From the NCBI GenBank assembly GCA_963704875.1, contig CAVPIA010000006.1, forward strand, positions 1 to 64,000: DNA of 64,000 nt. The letters run 5' to 3'. Below are positions 9,299 to 17,792 of the stretch, in pieces. The notes beneath the pieces are model-generated. The model was not told where the DNA came from. It was given only the letters and a program-made list of their open reading frames with translations, and ran no database searches. Made by a program: the position numbers and the translations under genes. Within the stretch, counting starts at the first letter, position 1, and each line of letters begins with the position of its first letter. The stretch is from CAMYOC01 sp963704875 (lineage in GTDB: Bacteria; Pseudomonadota; Gammaproteobacteria; Steroidobacterales; XN24).

Positions 9299-10387
9299 TC
9301 AACCACCGAATATCGGCCGCTTGCTAAAGGCAGGCTTCGGAACAACAGGCGAGAAAAGAAACCGAAGGTTCCACTGGGGGCCAAAGGTATCAGGCCTCTC
9401 CACGTAATAGTGCAGCTCGATACCCCATTTGACCGGCAGAGGTCCAATCTTGGACATGGTGTTAAAGCCAAGCCCCACGGGAACCGACCACCTGTTATCA
9501 CTGTCTGCCTCCCAGTCGGCGGTAATATTCGGGCTACCGAGACCAATGTTGGTTTCCTCGCTCAGTCGATAAAAGGCTACGTACTGAATGTTGGTCAAGT
9601 TGACGCCATCCCGGTCTTCATCGCCGGCGAAATCCCACCACTGCTGCACAACGGTGCCCAGAATCCAGCCCCCCGGCGGCCCCACATGAAAAGCCAGGCC
9701 CATGGGGCCGGCGCTCCATTTGCCGGTACCGAACCTGTCGTCAGTGGCCGTATTCAGCATGGTGGTCACACCGAAGCCAGCGATATTCGGCGGTTTTGCC
9801 ATTTCGTTGGTGGCAAACGCATTCCACAGAACGATGTCGCCCAGCTCGAACTGGCGATCGAATTCCACCGAGGCCGTTAACGTTCCGCCCGGGTATTGCG
9901 TTGGAGTCCCCTGGGAAACACTGGGCGCATCCCAGTAGAGGAGCGGGATCACGGGGCGGAAGATCCACTTCCAGTTCTCGGTCAATTGGAACGGCATCAC
10001 CGGCTGGATTTGTGTGGTATTGAAGAGCTTCTTGTCTTCGCCGAGAAAGTCCAGCGCATCACCGTCATACCAGGTGGCGTCGTTCTGACCGAACAGCAGC
10101 CACAGTTCTCCGAGCGGATTGTTGATCATCTCGTTGATCTGCGCCTTGGTGTACTGGCCCTCCTTGGGAGAACCACTTGAGGTGCCGTTGCCGGTGTCTC
10201 CGGAATCTGCCTGCGCCAGTTGCAGGGAATACGACGTAAGAGACGGCAATTGGTTATTTGCGTCTATCTCGCCTCCGCTCCAAAGAATACTTGCGACCGA
10301 AGACGGGCCTTTTGTATCTGCTGCGGTTGCAACGCCGATTCCCATCAGGCCCGCCACAGTCAATTTAAACAGGTATTTTTTCAGCAC
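9299..10387 (-). CDS. Outer-membrane channel of the phenol-pathway / 'neuromedin U' type
   Basis: A 362-residue predicted beta-barrel with a signal peptide (LFKLTVAGLMGIGVATAA). Family signatures are NPLGELWLLFGQND near residue 90, IQPVMPFQLTENWKW, GKWSAGPMGLAF, GTVVQQWWDFAGDEDRDGVNLT, NITADWEADSDNRW and the C-terminal strand PQWNLRFLF. This is the family often labelled neuromedin U or MetA-pathway transporter, thought to form channels for hydrophobic or aromatic compounds; the substrate is not known. It is the first gene of a probable three-gene operon with two DUF1254 genes. A full 19-bp motif lies 53 bp upstream of its start. Confidence 0.85.
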   Translation of the reverse strand: MLKKYLFKLTVAGLMGIGVATAADTKGPSSVASILWSGGEIDANNQLPSLTSYSLQLAQADSGDTGNGTSSGSPKEGQYTKAQINEMINNPLGELWLLFGQNDATWYDGDALDFLGEDKKLFNTTQIQPVMPFQLTENWKWIFRPVIPLLYWDAPSVSQGTPTQYPGGTLTASVEFDRQFELGDIVLWNAFATNEMAKPPNIAGFGVTTMLNTATDDRFGTGKWSAGPMGLAFHVGPPGGWILGTVVQQWWDFAGDEDRDGVNLTNIQYVAFYRLSEETNIGLGSPNITADWEADSDNRWSVPVGLGFNTMSKIGPLPVKWGIELHYYVERPDTFGPQWNLRFLFSPVVPKPAFSKRPIFGG

Positions 10388-10439
10388 CAGCTTGTCCTTT
10401 CCCTTTCGAACATTCAGCCTAGTCCTTCAGGCGGTTAAC

Positions 10440-10458
10440 TTCTGGCCATTCCGTGCCA
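10440..10458 (+). promoter_or_regulatory. 19-bp AraC-type operator candidate (copy 3)
   Basis: TTCTGGCCATT, CCGT, GCCA. It lies 53-71 bp upstream of the outer-membrane channel start codon, a typical place for an activator or repressor site. Of the five copies this is best placed to control the DUF1254 operon. Confidence 0.5.
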
Positions 10459-10501
10459 GCACTCTGTCAAAAAGTGGCTGCCAGACTCACGGCCATAGCG
10501 A

Positions 10502-10969
10502 CTAGTCGCGCCGTCGGTAGGCTCTCGGCGACATACCTGTCCAGCGACGAAACGCCCGGCTGAAACTGCTGGGATCGTTGTAACCGAGCGCCCTGGCGAC
10601 TGCGCTCGTCTTCGCGTCCGGCTTGTCCAGCAGCCGGCAGGCCAGTTCGTGGCGCGTCTGCTCAACCAGTCTGCTGTAGCTCAGGCCGCTCTCCTTAAGC
10701 CGGCGCTGCATGGTGCGTACCGGGATCCCGAGCCGATGCGCCGTATCGCCGATGGTTGGATAGCGCACGGGTAATCGCTCTTTAATCAGTGTCTTGTAAG
10801 TCCGGCACGTGCCGCGATCCTGCATGAGAATGTTTCTCACCATTGTTTCGGAGCCTACTTGCTGCAGCTCAATGACTTGGTTTCTACCGCAATGTAGGAT
10901 GAACTTCTGGCCATTGAATGCCAATTCGGTCTGTCGAGTCGGATTGAATCGGCGAAATAGCAGCGGCAT
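10502..10969 (-). CDS. AraC-family regulator, N-terminally shortened
   Basis: 155 residues. The last 85 form the two-helix-turn-helix DNA-binding domain (RLGIPVRTMQRRLKESGLSY; ALGYNDPSSFSRAFRRWTGM; SPRAYRRR). The preceding 70 residues resemble only the end of the usual ligand-binding part (full-length relatives are about 330 residues). The reading frame stays open upstream to a TGA near 11020 (PGYSGHFTPASYA), still without the missing 170 or so residues. It may be a decaying gene or a stand-alone DNA-binding protein. It is divergent from the full-length AraC gene, with 147 bases between them, and contains a motif copy inside its coding part. Confidence 0.65.
   Translation of the reverse strand: MPLLFRRFNPTRQTELAFNGQKFILHCGRNQVIELQQVGSETMVRNILMQDRGTCRTYKTLIKERLPVRYPTIGDTAHRLGIPVRTMQRRLKESGLSYSRLVEQTRHELACRLLDKPDAKTSAVARALGYNDPSSFSRAFRRWTGMSPRAYRRRD
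10905..10923 (+). promoter_or_regulatory. 19-bp AraC-type operator candidate (copy 4)
   Basis: TTCTGGCCATT, GAAT, GCCA, inside the 5' part of the shortened AraC reading frame. Together with copy 5 in the opposite orientation it flanks the presumed start region of that gene. Confidence 0.4.
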
Positions 10970-10981
10970 TGCGTATGACGC

Positions 10982-11000
10982 TGGCGTGAAATGGCCAGAA
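10982..11000 (-). promoter_or_regulatory. 19-bp AraC-type operator candidate (copy 5)
   Basis: Read on the minus strand: TTCTGGCCATT, TCAC, GCCA. It lies in the gap between the two AraC genes, 117 bp upstream of the full-length one, consistent with autoregulation. It faces copy 4. Confidence 0.45.
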
Positions 11001-11116
11001 TAGCCTGGCGCGATATGTCATGTTTTCACTGAGACCCGCATCGAAAATGCTAAAGTCTATGGAGCGGATCGATGGCAGACATCGGTTCCGGCAACGTACT
11101 CAATGGTGGTTGAGCA

Positions 11117-12136
11117 ATGAGTCTCGTACCTTGTTACCGCGCAGAGCACCTGCTCCCCTATCTTGACCTGCTGCGCAACATCGGCGCACCAGTGGAGCGC
11201 GGCTTACGCCACGCCAGACTACCCACACTAATTGCCGCTGGAGACGACATCTACCTGCCCCTGTTTCCCACCCTTACATTCCTCAATAACATGACCAGAA
11301 TAGAGGGCATCGACGAGGCCGCTTTGCGGGCGATGGGTAAATTTGAAATTGCCGATCTCGGCGAGCAGTTCCTCGCCAGGGTGAGCTGTGTACCAACCCT
11401 GAAGGCTGCCCTGGAGAGGTTCCGTGACCTGGTGGCTGTTGAGGACACGAATGCAAGGTTCGGGATCAGCTACGGGGAAACGGCGGTCAAACTGCGCATG
11501 TCGGCTCGTATTCTCCTGAACGCACAGGACCAGTACTTCGACGACTGGGGTGACCTACTGGTAATGGTGGCCGTCGTCCGTGCGTTCGCCGAACGCGCCT
11601 GGCAACCACCCGAAATGGAATTTCGTTCAACCGTTATACCCGGTCGGTATGCCGCGGAACAGTTCCCGAACACACATTTCATCACCGGGCAGAAGTTTAC
11701 CTCGATTACCGTGCCGTACGAGCTGTTGAGCTTGCCGCCTCGCGTCACATCCGATGTCAGTCGATCACACGCCAGCCTGCCCGCCGCGCCCCCAATCGCT
11801 GCTGTTTTAGGAACCGATGGCAGCAATTCGCTGAGGGCTGTGTTGTCCGCCTATCTGCCTGAGCAACTGCCAGATATAGGGCTTGCTGCCGAAATGGCCG
11901 GGACCAGCATCCGCACACTGCAGAGGCGCCTGAAGGAAGGTGCCCTGTCTTACTCCGGCTTGATCAGTGAGCTTCGATTCGAGGCCGCTGCCCGGCTGTT
12001 AAGGGAAACCGACGCAACGGCACTGGAGATTGCCCTGGAAGTCGGCTACGAAGATCCGTCACACTTCAGCCGGGCTTTCAAACGCACCGCGGGCATCAGC
12101 CCGCGCGAGTATCGTCGCCAGCATCGACTGCACTAG
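11117..12136 (+). CDS. AraC-family transcriptional regulator (full length)
   Basis: A 339-residue protein of the AraC group with an N-terminal ligand-binding domain (about residues 15-200; GISYGETAVKLRMSARILL) and a C-terminal double helix-turn-helix (SIRTLQRRLKEGALSYSGL; EVGYEDPSHFSRAFKRTAG; SPREYRRQ). It is the only complete regulator in the first 20 kb and so the best candidate to bind the repeated 19-bp motif, one copy of which lies in its own upstream region. Nothing in the sequence names the effector. Confidence 0.9.
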   Translation: MSLVPCYRAEHLLPYLDLLRNIGAPVERGLRHARLPTLIAAGDDIYLPLFPTLTFLNNMTRIEGIDEAALRAMGKFEIADLGEQFLARVSCVPTLKAALERFRDLVAVEDTNARFGISYGETAVKLRMSARILLNAQDQYFDDWGDLLVMVAVVRAFAERAWQPPEMEFRSTVIPGRYAAEQFPNTHFITGQKFTSITVPYELLSLPPRVTSDVSRSHASLPAAPPIAAVLGTDGSNSLRAVLSAYLPEQLPDIGLAAEMAGTSIRTLQRRLKEGALSYSGLISELRFEAAARLLRETDATALEIALEVGYEDPSHFSRAFKRTAGISPREYRRQHRLH

Positions 12137-12408
12137 GCCGAAGTCCTGCACAATAGTAGCTGATTTTGACTATATGTTAGTTGGCCCTGTTCCGGGAGCT
12201 CTCCCGCATACCATTCGCCTGTTCGACTTGCTGGGCGCGTGCGCGTTCCAGCTGGCCCGAACGCCAGTACTCGATTTTGCTTCACTAGTACTCAGACGCA
12301 GCCCGCCGCAGATAACGAAGCCTGCCCAACCTCCAGGATTAAAGCAATTTCGAATCCCCTATCCCGCTTATCAAGGGCTTGGCATTACCTTCAGTTCTCA
12401 AATCTACT
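12137..12408. other. Intergenic region, no feature seen
   Basis: 272 bases between the AraC gene and the metallo-hydrolase remnant. I see no gene, terminator or repeat here. It may hold eroded 3' sequence of the remnant. Confidence 0.4.
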
Positions 12409-12840
12409 TCACAGGTCAGCAGCCCCCTCGACATGGTCCTTGTCGGCATGACTCAAGAACATGTGATTGATCGTCACCTCGTTGCCTGGCAGGTCCAGTC
12501 GATACTTCCAGATCAGAAAGCCGAGGGCGCGCGCCTCGAGGCCACCATCGATCAGTGTGGTGGTGCCGTTCGGTGTGACGATGAACGCCGCGTCACCCTG
12601 ACCAACGTCCAGAAGGTACATCTCAACCGGACGCACGCTCGACAGCGCCGGCGGCTTCCGCTCCCCCGTGCGGCCTCGATATCGGACGCGCCGGTAGTCG
12701 CCACCGCTTGGCGCTGTGCCGGAAAGAGTGTTGACCTCGTCGCCGAAGATCAACACGTAGCTGGATCGGATACCGGCCTCGTTGGTGAAATAGAAACGAT
12801 GGGTCTTCTTATCAAGATAGCGCTGTGCCTTTGTGGGTCC
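12409..12840 (-). pseudogene. ComEC-like metallo-beta-lactamase-fold hydrolase remnant
   Basis: The open stretch carries the start of a metallo-beta-lactamase domain: MYLLDVGQGDAAFIVTPNG, TLIDGG, and the metal-binding SHADKDHVEG (HxDxDH). It stops three residues after that motif, so the rest of the roughly 200-residue domain is missing. Upstream, the frame is open to about 12840 (YFTNEAGIRSSYVLIFGDE). Protein-like sequence then continues in another frame up to about 13000 (TTLVVTRSHRADEASVALL). A second reading frame also continues the 3' side for about 25 codons. Frameshifts and 3' loss make this a decayed gene. Confidence 0.65.
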
Positions 12841-13121
12841 CTCCCCTCGACATCGGACGCTTGGCCGCTTTCGGCGTTCGCCGCCTCGGGCTCCGTGCCA
12901 TATATCAACCGTAGCAAAGCCACAGACGCCTCATCGGCCCGGTGGCTTCTGGTGACTACAAGTGTCGTGTATCGACTGAGGGACCGCCAAACCCCGGAAA
13001 GCGGCCTTTAGCTGAGTCTGTGACCCGACGTCTGCTACCGACCCATTGCTGCCCTTCGTGATGAGCAAGCAATCGGTCAGAATCATAGGCTGGGAATGTC
13101 CATCGTTCCGGGGACAGGCCA
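12841..13121. other. Gap with possible 5' remains of the metallo-hydrolase pseudogene
   Basis: 281 bases downstream of the third DUF1254 gene. The minus strand retains protein-like sequence in another frame that may be the eroded N-terminal part of the remnant. No other feature is seen. Confidence 0.35.
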
Positions 13122-14648
13122 TTACTTCTGCAGTTCGAACTCACCCGGCTTCCAGGTCTTGTCGAACCAGCTCTTCTCTGGCCCATACAGGCGCAGCAGC
13201 GAACTCCAGCCCCTGCCGGGCACGGTCTGAACCCAATTGTTTTCATGACCCTTGGGGGCCGTCGGGCCGAACCATACATCCACCGAACCATCGGTATTGA
13301 TGACGATGTCCTGGTTTTTGCTACCTATGCTTGGGAACTGCTGGTCCGTCTGCAGCATCGATCGGGACTGGTTGTCATACACGACGAAGGACCAGAAGTC
13401 CTTGGCCGGGATGTTCGGTGGCAGCTGGATCTTGTAGGTCTTGGCACCATCCAGCGGCCTGCCCTTGTCGTCGGTGGTCGCCATCACGTACTGCGAGCCG
13501 ATGCCCACCATTTCGAAGGCCATCGCCGGCGTGATACCGGTGTAGTTGTATGTGTACAGGACGCGTGCCGCCAGGTTGCGCACACCCGGTTGCGAGAGGA
13601 ACTGGTAGCTGCCGCCGACAAACGGGAAGAACCATGAGCTGCCCGGACTGAGGTAGGCTTCCTTCATCCGGGGCTTGAATGCAATGGTGCGCGCGGCGGC
13701 ATTACCCACGGCCACGGCTTCGGTGAGCGTTTTTTTGAGTTTTTCGTCCGGATTGAAAGGTTTGCCCTTCTCGATGCCGATGGCAGCGAGCATGCCGAGA
13801 ATTTCCGGGCTGTAGGCCTCGTTCGGCTCTGCCTGGACAATCTCGTTGATGTCCTCGAAGAAGCTGAAGTCGTTGCCGCCGATGGTATTGAAATACTTGC
13901 CGGAAACATCGATGAACTTCATCGGCGGCGGGTTCTTGGCGTCGGCCAGTCTGTAGACCCTGGCGAACTTCTTGGCGTTCTCGACCGCGGTCGCGGTACT
14001 GCCGTCCTTGAGGAATCCACGCCAGAAATACAGGTTCTGGAAGGTGGGGGATCGGAACACGAAGTAGCCCTCGGGCACCTCGCCCTTGTAGCCGGGTGGC
14101 AGCAGCAGGTACTTCCCGCCCTTGCCCTTGTCCGGCCCGGCGTTGCCGATGTCACCGACGTAGCGGAACCAGTGGTCGTTGACGATGCCCAGGATATCGG
14201 GTGGCGACTCGATCACCAGCGGGCCGTCCTTCAAGTCCAGCCACATCGCGTTGTAGATGCTTTCGGTGTTGGCGGTGAGGAACAGTGACCTGGAGTCCAT
14301 CAGTTGCTCGAAGATCAAAACCGTCTGGTTGTCTCCGCCCTCGCTCTTGATGCCTCTGCCAAGCGCGTGGACCGATGCACCCGGCAAGGCGTAAAGAAAA
14401 GCTTCCACGCCATGCATGAACTCCAGGTACTCATAGAGCGTCTCGGCCGTATTGTCAGTCGGATAGCCCTGCGGAAATTCGAGGGTGCCGATCCGGCTTT
14501 CGATCCTGGCGGGAGTAGTGATCGACTCCGGGATAGGGGTCGTCATCTTCATCTTCGGGCTGGTCTGCGCCGACGCACTGGTAGCGAACAGCAGGCCGGC
14601 AATGACAGCGACGGCCAGGCTGACGGTAGTGTGGGGCAACGTTTTCAT
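13122..14648 (-). CDS. Secreted DUF1254/DUF1214 protein (paralogue 3)
   Basis: 508 residues with signal peptide VSLAVAVIAGLLFATSASA. It is closely related to paralogues 1 and 2: LGTLEFPQGYPTDNTAETLY, TANTESIYNAMWLDLKDGP, GPDKGKGGKYLLLPPGYKG, AKDFWSFVVYDNQSRSMLQT, TWKPGEFELQK. Full family length, no internal damage. It follows paralogue 4 after a 97-base gap containing a strong hairpin, so the two may be a transcription unit separate from the 10387-6185 operon. Function is unknown; a periplasmic location is expected. Confidence 0.88.
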   Translation of the reverse strand: MKTLPHTTVSLAVAVIAGLLFATSASAQTSPKMKMTTPIPESITTPARIESRIGTLEFPQGYPTDNTAETLYEYLEFMHGVEAFLYALPGASVHALGRGIKSEGGDNQTVLIFEQLMDSRSLFLTANTESIYNAMWLDLKDGPLVIESPPDILGIVNDHWFRYVGDIGNAGPDKGKGGKYLLLPPGYKGEVPEGYFVFRSPTFQNLYFWRGFLKDGSTATAVENAKKFARVYRLADAKNPPPMKFIDVSGKYFNTIGGNDFSFFEDINEIVQAEPNEAYSPEILGMLAAIGIEKGKPFNPDEKLKKTLTEAVAVGNAAARTIAFKPRMKEAYLSPGSSWFFPFVGGSYQFLSQPGVRNLAARVLYTYNYTGITPAMAFEMVGIGSQYVMATTDDKGRPLDGAKTYKIQLPPNIPAKDFWSFVVYDNQSRSMLQTDQQFPSIGSKNQDIVINTDGSVDVWFGPTAPKGHENNWVQTVPGRGWSSLLRLYGPEKSWFDKTWKPGEFELQK

Positions 14649-14685
14649 GGGGATTACTCCTGGTTTGTGTTTTTGCTTGTGTGCC

Positions 14686-14711
14686 GCCCCGGATGACTCT
14701 CAACCCGGGGC
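14686..14711 (-). other. GC-rich hairpin between two DUF1254 genes
   Basis: GCCCCGG and CCGGGGC form a perfect 7-bp stem with a 12-base loop in the 97-base gap. There is no T-run after it on the minus strand, so it is more likely an RNA-stabilising or attenuating hairpin than an intrinsic terminator. Confidence 0.4.
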
Positions 14712-14745
14712 AGCCTCAAATTACAGTGCGATTGCCGAATCCGGT

Positions 14746-16143
14746 TCACTTCACCTTGAGCAGCTTTGGCTTGGTCCACGAACCGTCCAGCGCAGCTTCG
14801 GCAGGCCAGTACAGGCGCATGTACATAGCAAACGGTCCCTTCGGCGCAGGCAGCCAATTCGATTCCTTGTCCTTGCCGGGCGATTCGTTCTGGATGTAGA
14901 TCGTGAGTCCGCCATCGGCATCTTTCTTCATGTCCGGCAGCATCGGTGAGTTGATAAGGTAGCGGTCAATCGGATTGGCCACCAACAAACTTTGCGGCAC
15001 GTCATACATGGTCAGTGACCAGAAGGCGTGAACCGGTGGATACTGACCGGCAGTAAAGTGGATCGTGTAGCGATTGGCGCCGCTGAGTGGCTGACCTTCG
15101 CTGTCAACGCGATAGATCGGATACATGGCCTCTTCTTTGGCGTTGCCGTAGATGCCGAGTGTGCCGAGCCAGCGGTACAAGTAATTGTCCTTCAGGAATG
15201 CGCGGCTACCGAAAACGTCACCAGAGGTGATCTTCCCTTCGCCCATCAACTTCAAGCCACCGTCCCAGGCCTGCCAGGCGTCGGCGCGACCCTGCTCAAT
15301 GGCCGTCTTTATTGCAGGCGACAACGTGGCGGGGTCGAAGGGCTTGCCACCCTCGATGCCGATCTTGGCGAAGCTTTCCCTGAGGGCCGTTTCGCTCGGC
15401 ACCGTCGGGCTGTAGCCGAGCACGAAGTTCATGATGTTGAAGAACTCCAGAGAAGTCCTCTGCTCGTCCTTGGTCAGTGGCTTGATGAAATTCACGGCTG
15501 GCGCAGCAGGAGGTGGTGTTGTACCCAGGAATGCGGACAGTGGCTGCACCTTGTACTGGTTCTGGATCTTCACGACGTTGTCGATATCGGCAGGATCGAA
15601 CAACTGCGTGCGAAACACGACATTGCCGAAGTCCGTATCGGAGACGTACACCTTCTTGATGCCCTTGGGCGTCGCACCCTTCCAGCCCGGCCCGACCACC
15701 ATGATGTTGCCAGCATCGTTGCCAGTGGTTCTCGAACCCGCGTAGCCGATGATGTACGTGTAGGCATCCCACATCTGGACGTCGTAGTAGCGCTTCTTCT
15801 CGATCGCCGGCAAGGAAATTACGATCGGCTCGGCGCGCAGATCCAGGCCTATCCAGGAATAGGGCGTGTCAGAATTGGGTGTCTGCACCGCAGTATCGGC
15901 CGGTGTATAGACGTTGTGGATGTTCTTGATATGGTTCCAGGGCGCCTTGAAGCTGGGATCGTTCTTGTCCACGTAATAGGCGTACTGGATGCGGTAGTTG
16001 TCCACCAGCGGGTAGCCGTAGATGTAGGCTTCCTTGGCGATGACGCGGGCTTCGGCAGGCGTTACGTCGCCGGCCTGCACCAACGGTGCCAGCCCGAACG
16101 CGGCTACCAGCGCGATCGTTGTAAACATACGTCGAATTTTCAT
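14746..16143 (-). CDS. Secreted DUF1254/DUF1214 protein (paralogue 4, shorter subfamily)
   Basis: 465 residues with signal peptide FTTIALVAAFGLAPLVQA. It differs from the other three: it begins with the commoner DUF1254 pattern AKEAYIYGYPLVDNYRIQYA, then VQTPNSDTPYSWIGLDLRAE, VQMWDAYTYIIGYAGSRTT and a C-terminal DUF1214 part (HFTAGQYPPVHAFWSLTMYD, PMLPDMKKDADGGLTIYIQN). It lacks the LQTDQQFP motif of paralogues 1-3, so it is a distinct branch rather than a recent duplicate. Probably the first gene of a unit with paralogue 3. Confidence 0.88.
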   Translation of the reverse strand: MKIRRMFTTIALVAAFGLAPLVQAGDVTPAEARVIAKEAYIYGYPLVDNYRIQYAYYVDKNDPSFKAPWNHIKNIHNVYTPADTAVQTPNSDTPYSWIGLDLRAEPIVISLPAIEKKRYYDVQMWDAYTYIIGYAGSRTTGNDAGNIMVVGPGWKGATPKGIKKVYVSDTDFGNVVFRTQLFDPADIDNVVKIQNQYKVQPLSAFLGTTPPPAAPAVNFIKPLTKDEQRTSLEFFNIMNFVLGYSPTVPSETALRESFAKIGIEGGKPFDPATLSPAIKTAIEQGRADAWQAWDGGLKLMGEGKITSGDVFGSRAFLKDNYLYRWLGTLGIYGNAKEEAMYPIYRVDSEGQPLSGANRYTIHFTAGQYPPVHAFWSLTMYDVPQSLLVANPIDRYLINSPMLPDMKKDADGGLTIYIQNESPGKDKESNWLPAPKGPFAMYMRLYWPAEAALDGSWTKPKLLKVK

Positions 16144-16688
16144 CAGATTCTTATCCTTTCATCTAATGTCATTTGAAAAAATTTTGAATTGCTAATACTA
16201 GTACGATTTCGCTAACCCACCGTGCCTTGTTAGCTCAGAGCTCGAGTGCTTCCCATGGTGTCTCCCCGAGCATGTCGGCAGCCAGTTGTCTACATAGCCC
16301 CGGCTTTTGTAGGCACTCAAAGACCGCTTCTGGCTGCGGATTCAGCCGATCGATGCAACACCTAGACTCTTTCACCGTAGAGAAGGATGTTGGAGATGGG
16401 ATATCCGACCTGGATTTACTATACCGAGACCGATTGAATCCGCAGTAAGGACCGGTCACTCAGAGATCGGACAGGATTCACCCACGTCGGGGCATGCTTG
16501 AAACCTCAATGCAACGGGAACGCTGGATCTACCTATCAGTTACGTTTGAAATACCTCGAGTTGGATTCGACAAATATCGCGACAAGCTCTAGCCTGAGAC
16601 TGGTGGGTCCCTTATTCCGTCAATGATCGACCCGCACTTGAAATGGCGGTCTACCGCGTCGCACGCACAGGTAACTGTTCTTACCTGG
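16144..16688. other. Long non-coding gap
   Basis: 545 bases without a supported gene. The first 60 bases next to the DUF1254 start are A/T-rich and probably carry its promoter. A 74-codon minus-strand open frame (16459-16235, ending in LGETPWEALEL) is protein-like but unidentified; it could be an eroded gene end. No inverted-repeat ends or target duplication of an insertion sequence are visible. Confidence 0.45.
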
Positions 16689-17438
16689 CTATTGCTGCTC
16701 CAGCCAGATGACGGCCTGATCCCAAAGCGGTTTCGATTCCGGCCTGAAATACCCGAAGTGCCCGATCGCGTTCAGCCCGGCGTCCGCAGGCTGGATATGG
16801 CGACGCTCCAGCGTGGGATACGCTCGCATCATCGCGTCGACCGACCGCGCCGTACCCCAGTTATCGTCGCCGAAACTGTAAGCGAGTACAGGCGCGGAAA
16901 ATCCCGCATAACGCTCCAGCGGCAGCGTGCTGTCCCCGAGCAGGTATTCCGGGTCGCGGCACCAACGGGCCCATTCCAGCGCGGCGCCTTTCGGCAAATC
17001 TTCGCCGCCGACCAGACTCCACGGCATGTAACCGAATAGCCTCGATAACAGCGGCAAGGTCAAATGAGCGTGTATCCAGACCATCGCCTTCTGCCCGCCG
17101 CCCTGATAACCCCAGTAGCCGCTTTGCGCGGAGATGGTGAGCATGCCGTCGATACAGTCAGCATTGTCGAGCATGCCGGCGAGCTGGCCGCCGACGCTGT
17201 GGCCCACCAGAAACAGTTTTCGCGGGTCATGCTGATCGGCCAGCCAGTCCACCAAACCGGCCATGTCCAACGTGACCCAATCCCTGACCCTGGCGACGAA
17301 CCCGCGTAAGGACTGCGGCCGGGACTCGCCTACGCCGCGATAGTCGTAGCTCACCACCGTGTAGCCGGCCTCGGTCATGGCGTGGGCGAAATGCCGGTAA
17401 AACCGGCGCGGCACGCCGGTTGCGCTGTTGATCAACAC
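16689..17438 (-). CDS. Alpha/beta hydrolase (COG4757-like), start uncertain
   Basis: The core reads as an alpha/beta hydrolase: YDYRGVGESRP, nucleophile elbow GHSVGG, acid candidate in FGDDNWGTA, and catalytic His in IGHFGYF. The GTG at 17438 lies inside the first conserved strand. The frame remains open upstream to a TGA at 17543, reading EEIAVPARDGYRLAASLFRP, which is clearly the true N-terminus, yet no ATG, GTG or TTG is available there. An ATC at 17525 sits exactly where ATG is expected, so a base change or sequence error has probably removed the start. Substrate unknown. Confidence 0.75.
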   Translation of the reverse strand: MLINSATGVPRRFYRHFAHAMTEAGYTVVSYDYRGVGESRPQSLRGFVARVRDWVTLDMAGLVDWLADQHDPRKLFLVGHSVGGQLAGMLDNADCIDGMLTISAQSGYWGYQGGGQKAMVWIHAHLTLPLLSRLFGYMPWSLVGGEDLPKGAALEWARWCRDPEYLLGDSTLPLERYAGFSAPVLAYSFGDDNWGTARSVDAMMRAYPTLERRHIQPADAGLNAIGHFGYFRPESKPLWDQAVIWLEQQ

Positions 17439-17792
17439 CAGCTTTCCGGACGAGCGCGTCGGTCGAAACAGGCTTGCGGCCAGACGGTAGCCATCCCTGG
17501 CGGGGACGGCAATCTCTTCCGGGATGGACGGTGCTGCTGCTCAGGGAAATGCCTTTAAAAACATAAATAACAGAAGCTTAAATAACTTATCTCTTGTTGG
17601 ATCGAGACTCTGGTTCGATGCCATGAGGCCGCGCTCGTCCAGCGTTATCCGCGTGATTCAATAGCATATACTCCACCCGGGTGCACACTGGCGGGCATGG
17701 GAATCCATCAGCCATGGCGTAACCCAAACGACACGACACAGTCGCAGCCGTCTGGCTGCTTCCCACACGCATCGAGACCAGAGGGTCTACGC

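Noticed and set aside
12379..13011. 210-codon plus-strand open frame
   Set aside because: Antisense to the metallo-hydrolase remnant, whose HxDxDH motif identifies the real strand.
15028..16176. 382-codon plus-strand open frame
   Set aside because: Antisense to DUF1254 paralogue 4; no conserved motif.
16235..16459. 74-codon minus-strand frame in the long gap
   Set aside because: Looks somewhat protein-like at its end (LGETPWEALEL) but starts at an unsupported GTG and matches no family I know. Left as part of the gap.
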